In this document: one piece after another, positions 18,083 to 27,520 of the stretch
How the letters are laid out: each line of letters opens with the position of its first letter
How positions within the stretch are numbered: the first letter of the stretch is position 1
NCBI GenBank assembly: GCA_016713905.1
Contig: JADJOE010000003.1
Coordinates: 1,612,001 to 1,676,000, forward strand
Length of the DNA stretch: 64,000 nt
From: Candidatus Vicinibacter proximus
Lineage (GTDB): Bacteria; Bacteroidota; Bacteroidia; Chitinophagales; Saprospiraceae
Direction of reading: 5' to 3'
Position numbers and translations under genes: made by a program
Notes under the pieces: generated by a model
Seen by the model: only the letters and a program-made list of their open reading frames with translations
Databases searched by the model: none
Told to the model about the DNA's origin: nothing

Positions 18083-18154
18083 TACCCCGTAGGGGAATCG
18101 AACCCCTCTTACCAGAATGAAAATCTGAGGTCCTAACCGATAGACGAACGGGGC
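18083..18154 (-). tRNA. tRNA-Glu (UUC)
   Basis: The minus strand folds into a full cloverleaf: acceptor GCCCCGT/ACGGGGT plus discriminator A, anticodon stem TCAGA/TCTGG with loop TTTTCAT (anticodon TTC), and T arm GAGGGG-TTCGATT-CCCCTA-like pairing. CCA is not encoded. It is read leftward into the hairpin array. Confidence 0.95.
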
Positions 18155-18262
18155 AGATTTTCTAAAAGAAGGGCAAAGATATGCTTTTATCAAAATTGTG
18201 GTAAACTTTTTGCAGGAAATTGAATTCTATAAGCATAAAAAATATTGAATCATTTCCCAATT

Positions 18263-19264
18263 ATGAAAAAAAGAATAGCCATTAATGGTTTTGGACGAAT
18301 AGGACGACTGACATACAGGGCTTTAAGAAACCGACCCGATGTAGAAGTGGTCGCCATTAACGACTTAACCGATAACCCTACCCTCGCTCATTTACTTAAA
18401 TATGATACCGCCCATAGAAAGATGAATGCCATTATCTCTGCGGGGGAAAATTACATAGAAGTAGACGGCTATAAAATTCTGGCATTTGCAATTAAAGATC
18501 CTCTGGCTCTACCCTGGAAAGATCTGGATATTGATATTGTGCTCGAATGCACTGGGATATATCTTACTTCTGAAGCAGCAGGGGCTCATCTAAAAGCCGG
18601 CGCGAAAAAGGTTATCCTTTCCGCTCCTCCTAAGGATGATTCCATTCCAACTTTTGTTTTTGGGGTAAATGATCATGAGCTTACCGCAGAGCATAACATT
18701 CTATCCAATGCCTCATGTACCACCAATTGTTTTGCCCCTATTGTTAAAATACTTAACGAAACCTGGGGATTGCAGTTTGCCAACATGAACACCATACACG
18801 CTTATACCCAGGATCAAAGATTGCAGGATGCGCCCCACAAAGACCTTAGAAGAGCACGAGCTGCTGCTTTGAATGTGATACCAACGAGCACTGGTGCAAA
18901 CAAGGCAGTATCTGAAGTATATCCACCCATTAAAGGGAAATTATTTGGCTCGTCCTATCGGGTTCCTGTGATTACGGGTTCTATGATCGAGGTATTTTGC
19001 TCTTTTGAAAAAAATACGACCGCTGATGAAATTAATCAGAAATTTAAAGAACTGGCTGAAGGTCCACTAAAAGGAATATTGGAATACACGACTGACCCAT
19101 TGGTATCCAGCGACATTATCGGGAACAACCATTCGGCCATTTTTGATTCAGAGCTCACCGAATGCAAGGGCAATTTGGCTAAAATTGTAGCCTGGTACGA
19201 CAATGAAAATGGTTATTCAAACCGACTGGCAGACATGTGTGTTAAACTTGCTTCATTAATTTGA
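18263..19264 (+). CDS. gap: Type I glyceraldehyde-3-phosphate dehydrogenase
   Basis: The enzyme oxidises glyceraldehyde 3-phosphate to 1,3-bisphosphoglycerate with NAD+. The 333-residue product starts at ATG 18263 (MKKRIAINGFGRIGRL), the Rossmann NAD motif; the frame extends 6 codons upstream to a TTG that is less likely. The catalytic Cys152 lies in NASCTTNCFAP, the catalytic His in NTIHAYT, and the C-terminal WYDNENGYS block is complete. Asp34 in INDLTD supports NAD+ preference. The phosphoglycerate kinase gene follows after 6 bp, so the two consecutive glycolytic steps are co-transcribed. Confidence 0.97.
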   Translation: MKKRIAINGFGRIGRLTYRALRNRPDVEVVAINDLTDNPTLAHLLKYDTAHRKMNAIISAGENYIEVDGYKILAFAIKDPLALPWKDLDIDIVLECTGIYLTSEAAGAHLKAGAKKVILSAPPKDDSIPTFVFGVNDHELTAEHNILSNASCTTNCFAPIVKILNETWGLQFANMNTIHAYTQDQRLQDAPHKDLRRARAAALNVIPTSTGANKAVSEVYPPIKGKLFGSSYRVPVITGSMIEVFCSFEKNTTADEINQKFKELAEGPLKGILEYTTDPLVSSDIIGNNHSAIFDSELTECKGNLAKIVAWYDNENGYSNRLADMCVKLASLI

Positions 19265-19270
19265 TGGGAT

Positions 19271-20476
19271 ATGAAAAACTGGAAACTGGAAGGTAAAATA
19301 GTTTTGCTTCGCGTTGATTTCAACGTGCCCATTGATAAGGGAATCATCACCGATGATACAAGGATCGTAAAATCATTGATCACGATCAAACAGCTTTTGG
19401 AAGGCAATGCAAAATTGGTGATCATGTCACATTTGGGACGGCCGCTAAAATCCTTACTTCCGGATGGCCAATTGGACAAAACCAAATTTTCATTAGCCCC
19501 GGTTGCTAAAAGATTGAGTGAACTTTTAGGCCGGGATGTATTATTTTCTTCAGATTGTGGCGGGGCAGATACAAAAGAAAAATTAAGTTTATTACAAGCG
19601 GGCCAGATTCTGTTGCTAGAGAATACCAGATTTTATAAACTGGAAGAAAAAGGTGATCCCGCATGGGCAGAAGAATTGGCACACATGGGTGATTATTATA
19701 TTAATGATGCATTTGGTGCTGCGCACCGAGAACACGCCACTACAGCCACCATAGCCCGTTTCTTTGATAAAAATCACAAAGGCTTTGGATTATTGATGGA
19801 TGCAGAACTTCAAAATGCAGCCAAAGTCATACAGCATCCTGAAAAACCACTTACAGCTATTGTCGGCGGAGCTAAGGTTTCTGATAAAATCGAACTCATT
19901 TCTAATCTAATTGACAAATGCGACAACATTTTAATTGGTGGTGGAATGGCGTATACTTTTTTTGCAGCTCAGGGACATTTCGTGGGAAATTCCATATGCG
20001 AAACAGACAAATTGGAATTGGCTAAAGAGCTTTTGGAAAAAGCAAGGTTAAAAGGGGTTAAACTATTGTTACCTCTGGATTCCATAGCGGCTGATTCATT
20101 CAACAATGAAGCAAAAACCATAACCACCACCGATGCCAATGTACCGGATGGATACATGGGTCTTGATATTGGGCCGGAAACCATTAAATTATTTAATAAA
20201 ACCATCCTGGAATCCAAAACCATTGTTTGGAATGGTCCTATGGGTGTTTTTGAAATGTCCAGTTTTGAAACCGGGACTCGTAACATTGCAATAACTGTTG
20301 CGGAGGCAACCAAAAAAGGAGCATTTTCACTTATTGGAGGTGGCGATTCCGTTGCTGCCATCAATAAATATGGACTTGATGACGAGGTCAGTTTTGTCTC
20401 CACAGGAGGCGGAGCGATGTTGGAATTATTGGAAGGCAAAGTATTGCCCGGGGTTGCTGCGATCCTGCAGGAATAA
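19271..20476 (+). CDS. pgk: Phosphoglycerate kinase
   Basis: The enzyme transfers phosphate from 1,3-bisphosphoglycerate to ADP. The 401-residue length is normal. Visible motifs are the N-terminal RVDFNVP substrate loop, SHLGRP, LLLENTRFY, NDAFGAAHREHAT, the GGAKVSDKI hinge, NGPMGVFE and the C-terminal GGGDSVAAINK nucleotide site. It is coupled to gap. Nothing unusual. Confidence 0.97.
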   Translation: MKNWKLEGKIVLLRVDFNVPIDKGIITDDTRIVKSLITIKQLLEGNAKLVIMSHLGRPLKSLLPDGQLDKTKFSLAPVAKRLSELLGRDVLFSSDCGGADTKEKLSLLQAGQILLLENTRFYKLEEKGDPAWAEELAHMGDYYINDAFGAAHREHATTATIARFFDKNHKGFGLLMDAELQNAAKVIQHPEKPLTAIVGGAKVSDKIELISNLIDKCDNILIGGGMAYTFFAAQGHFVGNSICETDKLELAKELLEKARLKGVKLLLPLDSIAADSFNNEAKTITTTDANVPDGYMGLDIGPETIKLFNKTILESKTIVWNGPMGVFEMSSFETGTRNIAITVAEATKKGAFSLIGGGDSVAAINKYGLDDEVSFVSTGGGAMLELLEGKVLPGVAAILQE

Positions 20477-20517
20477 GACTTTTATTGAAGGTAAATTTCT
20501 CTTCACGGTTGGTAATT

Positions 20518-21087
20518 TTACATCATTCCTTTACCAGTTGAATTTTTGGTCTCGAATTCGGTTTTGAGTAATGAAAATATTAAAGAATCAAATATCTGAT
20601 CCTTCCAGTGATAATGTTGTCTCAGATAGCCCTCCTGCTTAAATCCGAATTTCTGTAAAATCTTTAATGAAGCCACATTTTCAGGACCGGTACAAGCTTC
20701 TATTCTGTTTAAATTCATTTTTTGAAATCCATATTCCAAAATTGGTTTGACGGCTTCTGTCATGAATCCTTTTCTCTTTGAATCTTCCTCATGCAAATGG
20801 TATCCCAGTTCAGCTCTGAAATGAACAGGATTCCAATTGTGAAATCCGGCACCACCAAGAATTATATTTGAATTTTTTTCAATCAATTGAAAGTGTACCA
20901 AACTACGGTTGTACATGGAATATCCTTGCTCAAATTTTTGCTTTTCCTTCAAAAATTCCTCATCAGAATGTAGACCCAGTTCTTCTTGTATTTTTTGCTT
21001 TGGGAAATTTTCAAAAATAAATTGGTAATCTTCCGGAGTCAGTTTTCTAAGAATTAACCGATCGGTAAAAATTTTTTCAAACTCCAT
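20518..21087 (-). CDS. GNAT N-acetyltransferase, RimJ/RimL type
   Basis: This 189-residue protein has a single acetyltransferase_3 domain: FTDRLILRKLTPEDY at the N-terminus, RAELGYHLHEEDSKRKGFMTEA as the acetyl-CoA loop region, and NLNRIEACTGPENVASLKILQKFGF near the C-terminus. These are the marks of the RimJ/RimL branch, which acetylates protein N-termini or small amines; the substrate here is unknown. It converges on pgk with a 41-bp gap and is followed upstream by a T9SS gene on the same strand. Confidence 0.85.
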   Translation of the reverse strand: MEFEKIFTDRLILRKLTPEDYQFIFENFPKQKIQEELGLHSDEEFLKEKQKFEQGYSMYNRSLVHFQLIEKNSNIILGGAGFHNWNPVHFRAELGYHLHEEDSKRKGFMTEAVKPILEYGFQKMNLNRIEACTGPENVASLKILQKFGFKQEGYLRQHYHWKDQIFDSLIFSLLKTEFETKNSTGKGMM

Positions 21088-21138
21088 CCAAATTAACTAT
21101 TTGTTAAAAAAAAAATGAAAGGCAATTTTGAAAAATAA

Positions 21139-22722
21139 TCAACGAATCAAGCTTACCGTTCCAACTTTTTTATCATTAATAACACCCGGACAACTTCTGA
21201 TACTGGCCTGAATAAGATAGATGTAACTTTCCATCAGATCGTCATTTTTAGGAATCCATGCCTCGCGGTAATTATTGGATTCATACATTTTATGCCCCCA
21301 ACGATTGTACACTAAAAATTTAAAAGAATTTATTTTACTTTCAAATTTAGGATCTATAACTGGCTTGAGATGATCGTTCAACTGATCTCCATTAGGAGTA
21401 AAGGTATTGGGCATCTGAAAGATTTCATTTGCGGTAAGCTTGTCCAACACTAAAACAGTATCGACTACTGATTCACACACATTGCTCACAGTAACGATGT
21501 ACACTCCGGGACTGTCAACTTTAATTACATTGGTTCTTGCTCCATTGTTCCAGAAATAATTATTTTCAATGTTCTCAATTGCCTCAAGTTTAAGTCCGGC
21601 AATAAAACAGGTATCTTTGGTATCAACCTGATTTTGATTCAATGGTGCAATTTCCCTTACTAGTATGGAATCTGTGACTGGGCCGCATTCACTTTCTGCA
21701 TTGATTACATACCATCCGGGTACACTTACCTCTATACTGAATGTATTGTTTCCATTGTTCCATTTAGGATTGTTAAGGCCGGAAGGATTTACAGCAATGC
21801 TCTGAGATCTACCCTTGCAAATGGATATTTCATCTTCAAGCAGGTTACTCAGCTTTTCTTTTTGAACTACTTGCATACTGTCTCTTATGGGAGGGCAATC
21901 TTTTCTGACTTTAGTCTCTACCCAAACTAATGAATCTGTACTTGCAATCTCAATACTGTCAGCAGTGCTCCCGTTGCTCCATAATACTTGTCGGCCAACG
22001 GCGCCGGCAGCAATTCCGATCTTTTGTTTTCCACCTGAACAAATTTCCACTTTATCAGGCAACAGGTTGGCAATTGGATTGATTAAACTGATCACCACAT
22101 CATCTACAATGGCGTAACAATAAATGGCGCTCCCGGATCTTTTCTTGCCCACAAAGAGCGTGTCACCTTTTGATAAATCTTTAAATCTTCCGATCACTAA
22201 ATGATCCTCTCCACCACAGGCTATGTAGCGAAATTTATATTGCTTGTATTTACCTAATGGGAGAAAATCTTGATCTGCAGTGACCAATTGAGGGGTGAGT
22301 TGTTTCAAAGGTTCTGATTGTTGATACAGAGGGATTCCTTGCTGAAAGTAAAAACCTATTTCATCTGTAGAAAATTCTGAATCTCCGGAAACTCCGAGGT
22401 AACAGCTCAGTTCATATTCCGCTCCCGCCTGAAGTGGTGCATCCAATACATTTCCCAGATATTCAAATTTGCCAAAATTATAAAAACCCCCATGCCTTCT
22501 GCCGGAATGAGGAGTCTCCTGCCGGATGTCCGAAGTGCCAAACGTTACCCCAAACCAATCCACAGGTTTGTTTGAATTGCCGGTAAAATTAAATTCCACT
22601 CCGGAATTTCCAAATTGACCGCACTTATCGCATTTCTCAAATCCGGGATTACTTATCAGATTTTGTGCGCAAGCAAATGCCATAAAGAAAACGAGGAAAA
22701 ACAAAGTGAAAATTATCCTCAT
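21139..22722 (-). CDS. Secreted protein with T9SS type B (gliding-associated) C-terminus
   Basis: This 527-residue protein has a signal peptide (MRIIFTLFFLVFFMAFACAQ), then a carbohydrate-binding-like beta-sandwich region often found after NLISNPGFEKC in Bacteroidota surface proteins, three Ig/PKD-like segments of the kind ICSGGKQKIGI / ICKGRSQSIAV with W.NG repeats, and the CHU_C C-terminus (FQMPNTFTPNGDQLNDHLKP, YNRWGHKMYES, SYIYLIQAS). It is probably a surface adhesin or matrix protein. No catalytic residues were seen. Confidence 0.85.
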   Translation of the reverse strand: MRIIFTLFFLVFFMAFACAQNLISNPGFEKCDKCGQFGNSGVEFNFTGNSNKPVDWFGVTFGTSDIRQETPHSGRRHGGFYNFGKFEYLGNVLDAPLQAGAEYELSCYLGVSGDSEFSTDEIGFYFQQGIPLYQQSEPLKQLTPQLVTADQDFLPLGKYKQYKFRYIACGGEDHLVIGRFKDLSKGDTLFVGKKRSGSAIYCYAIVDDVVISLINPIANLLPDKVEICSGGKQKIGIAAGAVGRQVLWSNGSTADSIEIASTDSLVWVETKVRKDCPPIRDSMQVVQKEKLSNLLEDEISICKGRSQSIAVNPSGLNNPKWNNGNNTFSIEVSVPGWYVINAESECGPVTDSILVREIAPLNQNQVDTKDTCFIAGLKLEAIENIENNYFWNNGARTNVIKVDSPGVYIVTVSNVCESVVDTVLVLDKLTANEIFQMPNTFTPNGDQLNDHLKPVIDPKFESKINSFKFLVYNRWGHKMYESNNYREAWIPKNDDLMESYIYLIQASIRSCPGVINDKKVGTVSLIR

Positions 22723-22777
22723 ATTATAATTAGTATTAATATGTATAAATTAAGTTGCCATGCAATGTTACTGAATA

Positions 22778-22808
22778 TTTTGGTTTTGTTAAGGGATTTC
22801 TATCTTTG
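22778..22808 (+). promoter_or_regulatory. Promoter of the tryptophan-catabolism operon
   Basis: TTTTG (22778-22782) and TATCTTTG (22801-22808) are spaced by 18 bp and match the Bacteroidota -33/-7 pair. The -7 box ends four bases before the ATG at 22813, so the mRNA should be leaderless or nearly so. This also supports that start over the longer open frame. Confidence 0.6.
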
Positions 22809-22812
22809 GCAA

Positions 22813-23235
22813 ATGAAAAATCCAAATCGTGGACATCTTGTTGAAGGTAAGGCTACTCCAAGGGGTAAATTTCCGCACATCAGAAGAGCCGGAGATTTTC
22901 TATTTGTGTCCGGGACCAGCAGCAGGAGACCTGACAATAGTTTTGCAGGTGCAGAAGCGGATGAATTTGGGACAACCAATCTCGACATTCGGATTCAGAC
23001 CCAGGCGGTTATTGAAAACATCAGAGACATTCTGAAAAGCGAAAATGCTGAATTAAGCGATATCGTTGAGATTACCACGTTTCTGGTTTCTATGAACGAC
23101 TTCAAGGGATACAATGAAGTGTATAACTCTTTTTTTTCCTATGATGGCCCAACCAGGACCACTGTTGCGGTACACCAACTTCCACATCCTCATTTACTCA
23201 TCGAAATTAAGGCGATTGCCTACAAACCTTTATGA
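22813..23235 (+). CDS. RidA-family protein, probable 2-aminomuconate deaminase
   Basis: The 140-residue product is a RidA/YjgF-fold protein. The opening GHLVEGKATPRGKFPHIRRA and VSGTSSRRPDNSFAG are characteristic of the 2-aminomuconate deaminase branch (NbaF/AmnD type), which converts 2-aminomuconate to 4-oxalocrotonate with ammonia release. The C-terminus has PHPHLLIEIKAIAYKP, the usual RidA end. The frame is open upstream to 22615, but the promoter and the family N-terminus place the start at 22813. It overlaps the tryptophan dioxygenase gene by 4 bp, and ACMSD follows, so the family assignment fits the pathway. Confidence 0.82.
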   Translation: MKNPNRGHLVEGKATPRGKFPHIRRAGDFLFVSGTSSRRPDNSFAGAEADEFGTTNLDIRIQTQAVIENIRDILKSENAELSDIVEITTFLVSMNDFKGYNEVYNSFFSYDGPTRTTVAVHQLPHPHLLIEIKAIAYKPL

Positions 23236-24332
23236 GCAACGAAAAAAAATACACTTCCATTCACTATGGTTCCTACCTTGGATTGGATAAAATTTTGGAT
23301 GCACAACACCCACGTTCGAAAGAATTGGGAAAGGAAGCACACGAAGAAATGTTCTTCATTATTATTCATCAGGTATATGAATTATGGTTCAAGCAAATTC
23401 TGCATGAAACTGAATCCGTAATGAATTTATTCCGTACCAACAATGTGGATGAAAAAAACATCGATGTTGCCGTATCCCGCCTGGAAAGAGTGAACGAAAT
23501 TCTCAAACTGCTCATCCAGCAAATCAAGGTATTGGAAACCATGACGGCCATTGACTTTCTGGATTTCAGGTCTTACCTTTTTCCGGCTTCGGGTTTCCAG
23601 AGTTTCCAATTCAGAAAACTGGAAGTCATGCTAGGACTTAAAATTGAAAAGCGAATCAGCTATACTCCTTACAAATATTACCATGAGTTTGACGAAGAGC
23701 AACAAAAGCAAATAGAGCATTTAGAAAGTGCACAAAGTCTTTTTAATCTGATCGAATCATGGTTAGAAAGAACACCATTTCTTAATGCAGAAAACTTTGA
23801 ATTCAAATCAAAATACCAACAGGCAATCAGCAACATGTTGCAAAGAGAACGTGAAGCCATCGCGCAATCTGATTATCTAAACGAACATGAAAAGGCGATG
23901 AGGTTAAAAATGAATGGTGATACTGATACCTACTTTGCAAATATTTTCAACGAAAATTTTCATAATACCCAAATGGAAGAAGGTAAGATCAGATTGTCTT
24001 TCAAAGCTACCATTGCCGCTTTACTCATCAAACTTTACGGTACAGAACCGATACTTCAACTCCCATCCAGATTAATTGATGTAATTACCGAAATGGATGA
24101 ATTACTGACCAATTGGCGCTACCGACATGCGCAAATGGTGATGAGAATGCTTGGGCGAAAAACTGGAACGGGCGGATCTTCAGGTCACGAATACCTAATG
24201 GAAACCGTAAAAAAACATCAAATTTTTATTGACTTTCACAACATCTCTACTTTGCTTATCCCCAGATCAGAGCTGCCTGAACTTCCAAAAGATCTGAAAA
24301 GAAATCTTGGTTTTTACTACAACCATTCTTAA
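23232..24332 (+). CDS. kynA: Tryptophan 2,3-dioxygenase
   Basis: This heme enzyme opens the indole ring of tryptophan to give N-formylkynurenine. The 366-residue product has the family blocks SIHYGSYLGLDKIL, EMFFIIIHQVYELWFKQIL, the substrate-binding FLDFRSYLFPASGFQSFQFR, the heme-ligand helix WRYRHAQMVMRMLG and the GTGGSSGHEYL loop. It is somewhat longer than the Xanthomonas enzyme because of the ERTPFLNAE and linker regions seen in Bacteroidota. The ATG overlaps the RidA stop (ATGA). Kynurenine formamidase, kynureninase and hydroxyanthranilate dioxygenase are not in the window. Confidence 0.96.
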   Translation: MSNEKKYTSIHYGSYLGLDKILDAQHPRSKELGKEAHEEMFFIIIHQVYELWFKQILHETESVMNLFRTNNVDEKNIDVAVSRLERVNEILKLLIQQIKVLETMTAIDFLDFRSYLFPASGFQSFQFRKLEVMLGLKIEKRISYTPYKYYHEFDEEQQKQIEHLESAQSLFNLIESWLERTPFLNAENFEFKSKYQQAISNMLQREREAIAQSDYLNEHEKAMRLKMNGDTDTYFANIFNENFHNTQMEEGKIRLSFKATIAALLIKLYGTEPILQLPSRLIDVITEMDELLTNWRYRHAQMVMRMLGRKTGTGGSSGHEYLMETVKKHQIFIDFHNISTLLIPRSELPELPKDLKRNLGFYYNHS

Positions 24333-24342
24333 AAAAATAGTT

Positions 24343-25356
24343 TTGAAAAAAATTGACATTCACACCCACATCATGCCAGAGCATCTCCCTCCCTGGGCAG
24401 AAAAATTTGGATATGGTGGATTTGTAAAATTGGAACATCACGCAGCTTGCAGGGCCAAGATGATGATTGACAATAATTTTTTTAGGGAGGTGCAGAGCAA
24501 TTGTTGGGATGCCTCAACTAGATTAATAGATATGGATCAATACGGAATTCAAATCCAGGTACTCAGTACCATTCCGGTATTATTTTCTTATTGGGCCCAA
24601 CCATTAGATGCTTATGATATTTCAAGGTTTTTAAATGATCATTTGGCAGATGTGGTCAGGAGGTATCCGGAAAGGTTTATTGGTCTTGGTACATTGCCAA
24701 TGCAGGATCCATCTTTGGCTATTCAGGAAATGGAACGATGTGTGCATGAACTTGGACTTGCCGGAATTGAAATTGGCTCACACATCAACGATTGGAATCT
24801 GAATGATCCCGCTCTTTTGGAATTTTATGCAGCAGCAGAAGAAATGGACGCATGCTTATTTGTACATCCCTGGGATATGGTGGGTAAGGAAAAAATGCCT
24901 CGTTACTGGTTACCCTGGTTGGTAGGTATGCCAGCTGAGACTTCCCTTGCGATCTGTAGTATGATTTTCGGTGGAATTTTTGAAAAATTTCCTAAACTCA
25001 GGGTTGCATTTGCACATGGTGGAGGGGCTTTCCCGGGTTCATACGGTAGAATTAAACACGGTTTCGAAGTAAGACCCGATTTAATGGCCATTGACAATCC
25101 TCATCATCCGGATAAGTATCTGGGAAAATTTTGGGTAGATTCACTTGTGCATGATGAAGACATGCTCCTCAAACTAATCCATCTTTTTGGTATAGACAAG
25201 GTTTCTCTAGGTTCAGATTACCCATTTCCTTTAGGCGAGCTTAATCCTGGCAAACTCATCTCCACTTCCGGCCTGAATCTGGATGAAAAATCCTGGCTCA
25301 ACTATCGGGCTGCAGAAGCCTGGTTAGGGGTTTCGGATGTCTTAAGTGCATATTAA
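24343..25356 (+). CDS. 2-amino-3-carboxymuconate-6-semialdehyde decarboxylase
   Basis: This amidohydrolase-fold decarboxylase (ACMSD) diverts ACMS from quinolinate/NAD synthesis into the 2-aminomuconate catabolic branch. The 337-residue product starts at TTG 24343 (KKIDIHTHIMPEHLP), 10 bp past the kynA stop; the frame is open 12 codons further but overlaps kynA. Metal ligands are His7 and His9 in the HTH motif, a His in ACLFVHPWDM, another in VAFAHGGGAFP and the Asp of SLGSDYPFPLGE. These are the full ACMSD set. It is the last gene of the operon. Confidence 0.93.
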   Translation: MKKIDIHTHIMPEHLPPWAEKFGYGGFVKLEHHAACRAKMMIDNNFFREVQSNCWDASTRLIDMDQYGIQIQVLSTIPVLFSYWAQPLDAYDISRFLNDHLADVVRRYPERFIGLGTLPMQDPSLAIQEMERCVHELGLAGIEIGSHINDWNLNDPALLEFYAAAEEMDACLFVHPWDMVGKEKMPRYWLPWLVGMPAETSLAICSMIFGGIFEKFPKLRVAFAHGGGAFPGSYGRIKHGFEVRPDLMAIDNPHHPDKYLGKFWVDSLVHDEDMLLKLIHLFGIDKVSLGSDYPFPLGELNPGKLISTSGLNLDEKSWLNYRAAEAWLGVSDVLSAY

Positions 25357-25373
25357 ACTTTAGTAATAATTTC

Positions 25374-25970
25374 TCAGGCAGGTTTTTTCCAACCCCACTT
25401 ATTCAGAATCTCTTGTACATAGTGCATTTTTACCGGTTCTCTGTGTTTTTTTGAAAATTCAGTATGAAACCTGTGTTTACTTAAAAAATTCACCTGGAGA
25501 CGATCCCATTCTTCTTCATTTTTTATGACCTTATAAGCTAAAAATTCTTTATAAAGAGTGTCGCCAATTTCATAAAATTTATCCGTCCCAACATAATCAA
25601 GGTCTGCATCACAAAGTATTCTTTCCAAAATTGTATGCGGCTGCTGCGGAATTTGTGTAGCCATGATCATACCTTTTATAATTTGTAAATCTGCTTTACT
25701 ATATCCCCATTCAGGTAAAATCTTTTCTGCAAATTGAAACGATTCTGCTTCATGATCATTGTAAGTTCTGGAAATACCAACATCATGGATTAACGCAGCT
25801 GTTCTCAACAGCAAAGCATCCTTTCCCGTGATCTTTAGCCTCCTCAAATGTTGTTCGCAAACTTCCATTACATGCAAAGTGTGATGCACTCCATGATAGG
25901 TAAGATTACCTGGGAGCTCACGGTTTAATGTATCCAAAACATATTCTTTTAGTTTTTTTATATTCTTCAT
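25374..25970 (-). CDS. HD-domain phosphohydrolase
   Basis: This 198-residue protein has metal-binding HD-superfamily residues: YHGVHHTLHVMEVC (first His), AALIHDVGISRTYNDHE (the HD doublet) and LCDADLDYVG (late Asp). It resembles the soluble HDc family that acts on nucleotides or cyclic nucleotides. It converges on ACMSD and lies downstream of nothing on its own strand that suggests a pathway. The nearby adenylate cyclase raises, but does not show, a cyclic-nucleotide link. Confidence 0.8.
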   Translation of the reverse strand: MKNIKKLKEYVLDTLNRELPGNLTYHGVHHTLHVMEVCEQHLRRLKITGKDALLLRTAALIHDVGISRTYNDHEAESFQFAEKILPEWGYSKADLQIIKGMIMATQIPQQPHTILERILCDADLDYVGTDKFYEIGDTLYKEFLAYKVIKNEEEWDRLQVNFLSKHRFHTEFSKKHREPVKMHYVQEILNKWGWKKPA

Positions 25971-26096
25971 GAAAACCTAATAATCGTATAACAGTGATCA
26001 AAATAATAACTAATAAATTTCAAATAAAAATCAATAATTACTTCTCTCTTAAAACTTATAACATCTTATTTACTTTAATAGTAAAAAATTAAAAAT

Positions 26097-27455
26097 TTAT
26101 ACAGACTCAGGTGATGATTTATCTACCTTCGATGGATCTTCGTCCAAATGAAAACCACCCAATCCCCATGCCTCAAACAATTTGGCATCTATAAAAAAAT
26201 CCTTCTTTCGATCCGGAGTTTTTATAAAGTTACTTAAATCTCTTTGATGCAATTGGCTGAGAATGGTTTTTGAGAATGCAACTAATGGTGGTTCATTTGG
26301 GTGTTTTTCAAGAAATGAAGTAAGATCGAATTTATATCTAAGAAATGCATTTCCCAATTTATTGACCCAATTACTTATAAATCCGGACGCCTCCTTTTCG
26401 CTAAAATTTCTCCATTTCTTACCTGCAAAAAACAATTGAATAACTGAGGCCAAAATTCGAGCCCCCACACTTGGCGTATGTAAGCCCAAGGATTTGAAAA
26501 CCTTAGAGTCATAGATGAGATATAAGGTCAAATCTTCTAAAGTAGTTTGCTTCAACGGCATTCCGGTAATTTCATTCATCGCACCCAATAAAGCCTTGGT
26601 AAGATCCGGGCCATATGCATTATCCTCTGACACATTTCTATCATAAATGGCTCTGTACAAATCATGGGCATCTTCCAGACTGTCCGGCATCAATTGCTCG
26701 CTGATTCCTAATGCCAGGCCAATCATTTTCCAGGTGTGTACAAAGGCCCTACGTTCTGCATCTGTAAGATTAATGCCAAACTGATCTAAACCTTCAATGA
26801 TTGCAACAGAAAATAGCAAATTGGTAAATACCAAATCCTCTTGATTGATGGGAATGCCAAAAACGCTTTGATCCCATTTTCGATCAGGATTGGTATTGTT
26901 CAATAATGCATATCTCATACCGGCATGCATGAGTCTAACTTTCTGAATACTTTCTATTCCTTTTTTATCCGGCATATACCAGTCGGGAGTGCTGACTGCA
27001 AATATAAACTGCGCGGTTTCCATCACTCTTCGCGCAGCAAACTCCTCGAGCAAACGAGTGCTGTGCAAAACTTTACTTGGTTTAGGACACATATATCCTG
27101 TCGGCAGTGATTTAAAAAACAAAAGACTTACTATCACAAATCCATATTGTTCAAAGACTTTTGCATAAATCTCAAATTGCTTCTTATCCTCTTCCGTAAT
27201 TGCAATGTTAAGCCGATCTGTGGATTTGAAATAATATTCAAGTTTGGCCAAATCCTCATCACTAAAATCAATATGCAGACCTTCTACCAATGAAATATCT
27301 ACTGGCATATGATGATTCTTGCTGATATATTTTATATCGTCTATAATGTTTCGATCCCTGTTCTCCCATAAAACTTTTGCCGCCGTATCTGCGACAGGAT
27401 CACCTTCCTCTCGCATCAAATTAAGAAATTCATCGTTCCATTTCAAACTGGCCAT
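26097..27455 (-). CDS. Oxygenase MpaB family protein (DUF2236)
   Basis: This 452-residue protein matches the MpaB/latex-clearing-protein catalytic family in its central part: RLLEEFAARRVMETAQFIFAV, a KVRLMHAGMRYALLNN helix with conserved Arg and His, NQEDLVFTNLLFSVAII and the FVHTWKMIGLALGI helix. Family members are heme b proteins (Lcp) or fungal oxygenases that cleave C=C bonds in isoprenoid or polyketide chains. The substrate here is unknown. A signal peptide is not visible, so it is likely cytoplasmic or peripheral. It lies 66 bp downstream of the cyclase gene on the same strand. Confidence 0.8.
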   Translation of the reverse strand: MASLKWNDEFLNLMREEGDPVADTAAKVLWENRDRNIIDDIKYISKNHHMPVDISLVEGLHIDFSDEDLAKLEYYFKSTDRLNIAITEEDKKQFEIYAKVFEQYGFVIVSLLFFKSLPTGYMCPKPSKVLHSTRLLEEFAARRVMETAQFIFAVSTPDWYMPDKKGIESIQKVRLMHAGMRYALLNNTNPDRKWDQSVFGIPINQEDLVFTNLLFSVAIIEGLDQFGINLTDAERRAFVHTWKMIGLALGISEQLMPDSLEDAHDLYRAIYDRNVSEDNAYGPDLTKALLGAMNEITGMPLKQTTLEDLTLYLIYDSKVFKSLGLHTPSVGARILASVIQLFFAGKKWRNFSEKEASGFISNWVNKLGNAFLRYKFDLTSFLEKHPNEPPLVAFSKTILSQLHQRDLSNFIKTPDRKKDFFIDAKLFEAWGLGGFHLDEDPSKVDKSSPESV

Positions 27456-27520
27456 AGTCTTTTATTTATTTTAATTTTAAAATATATATTTTTTCTAATA
27501 TCAACACAACCAAATTACTT

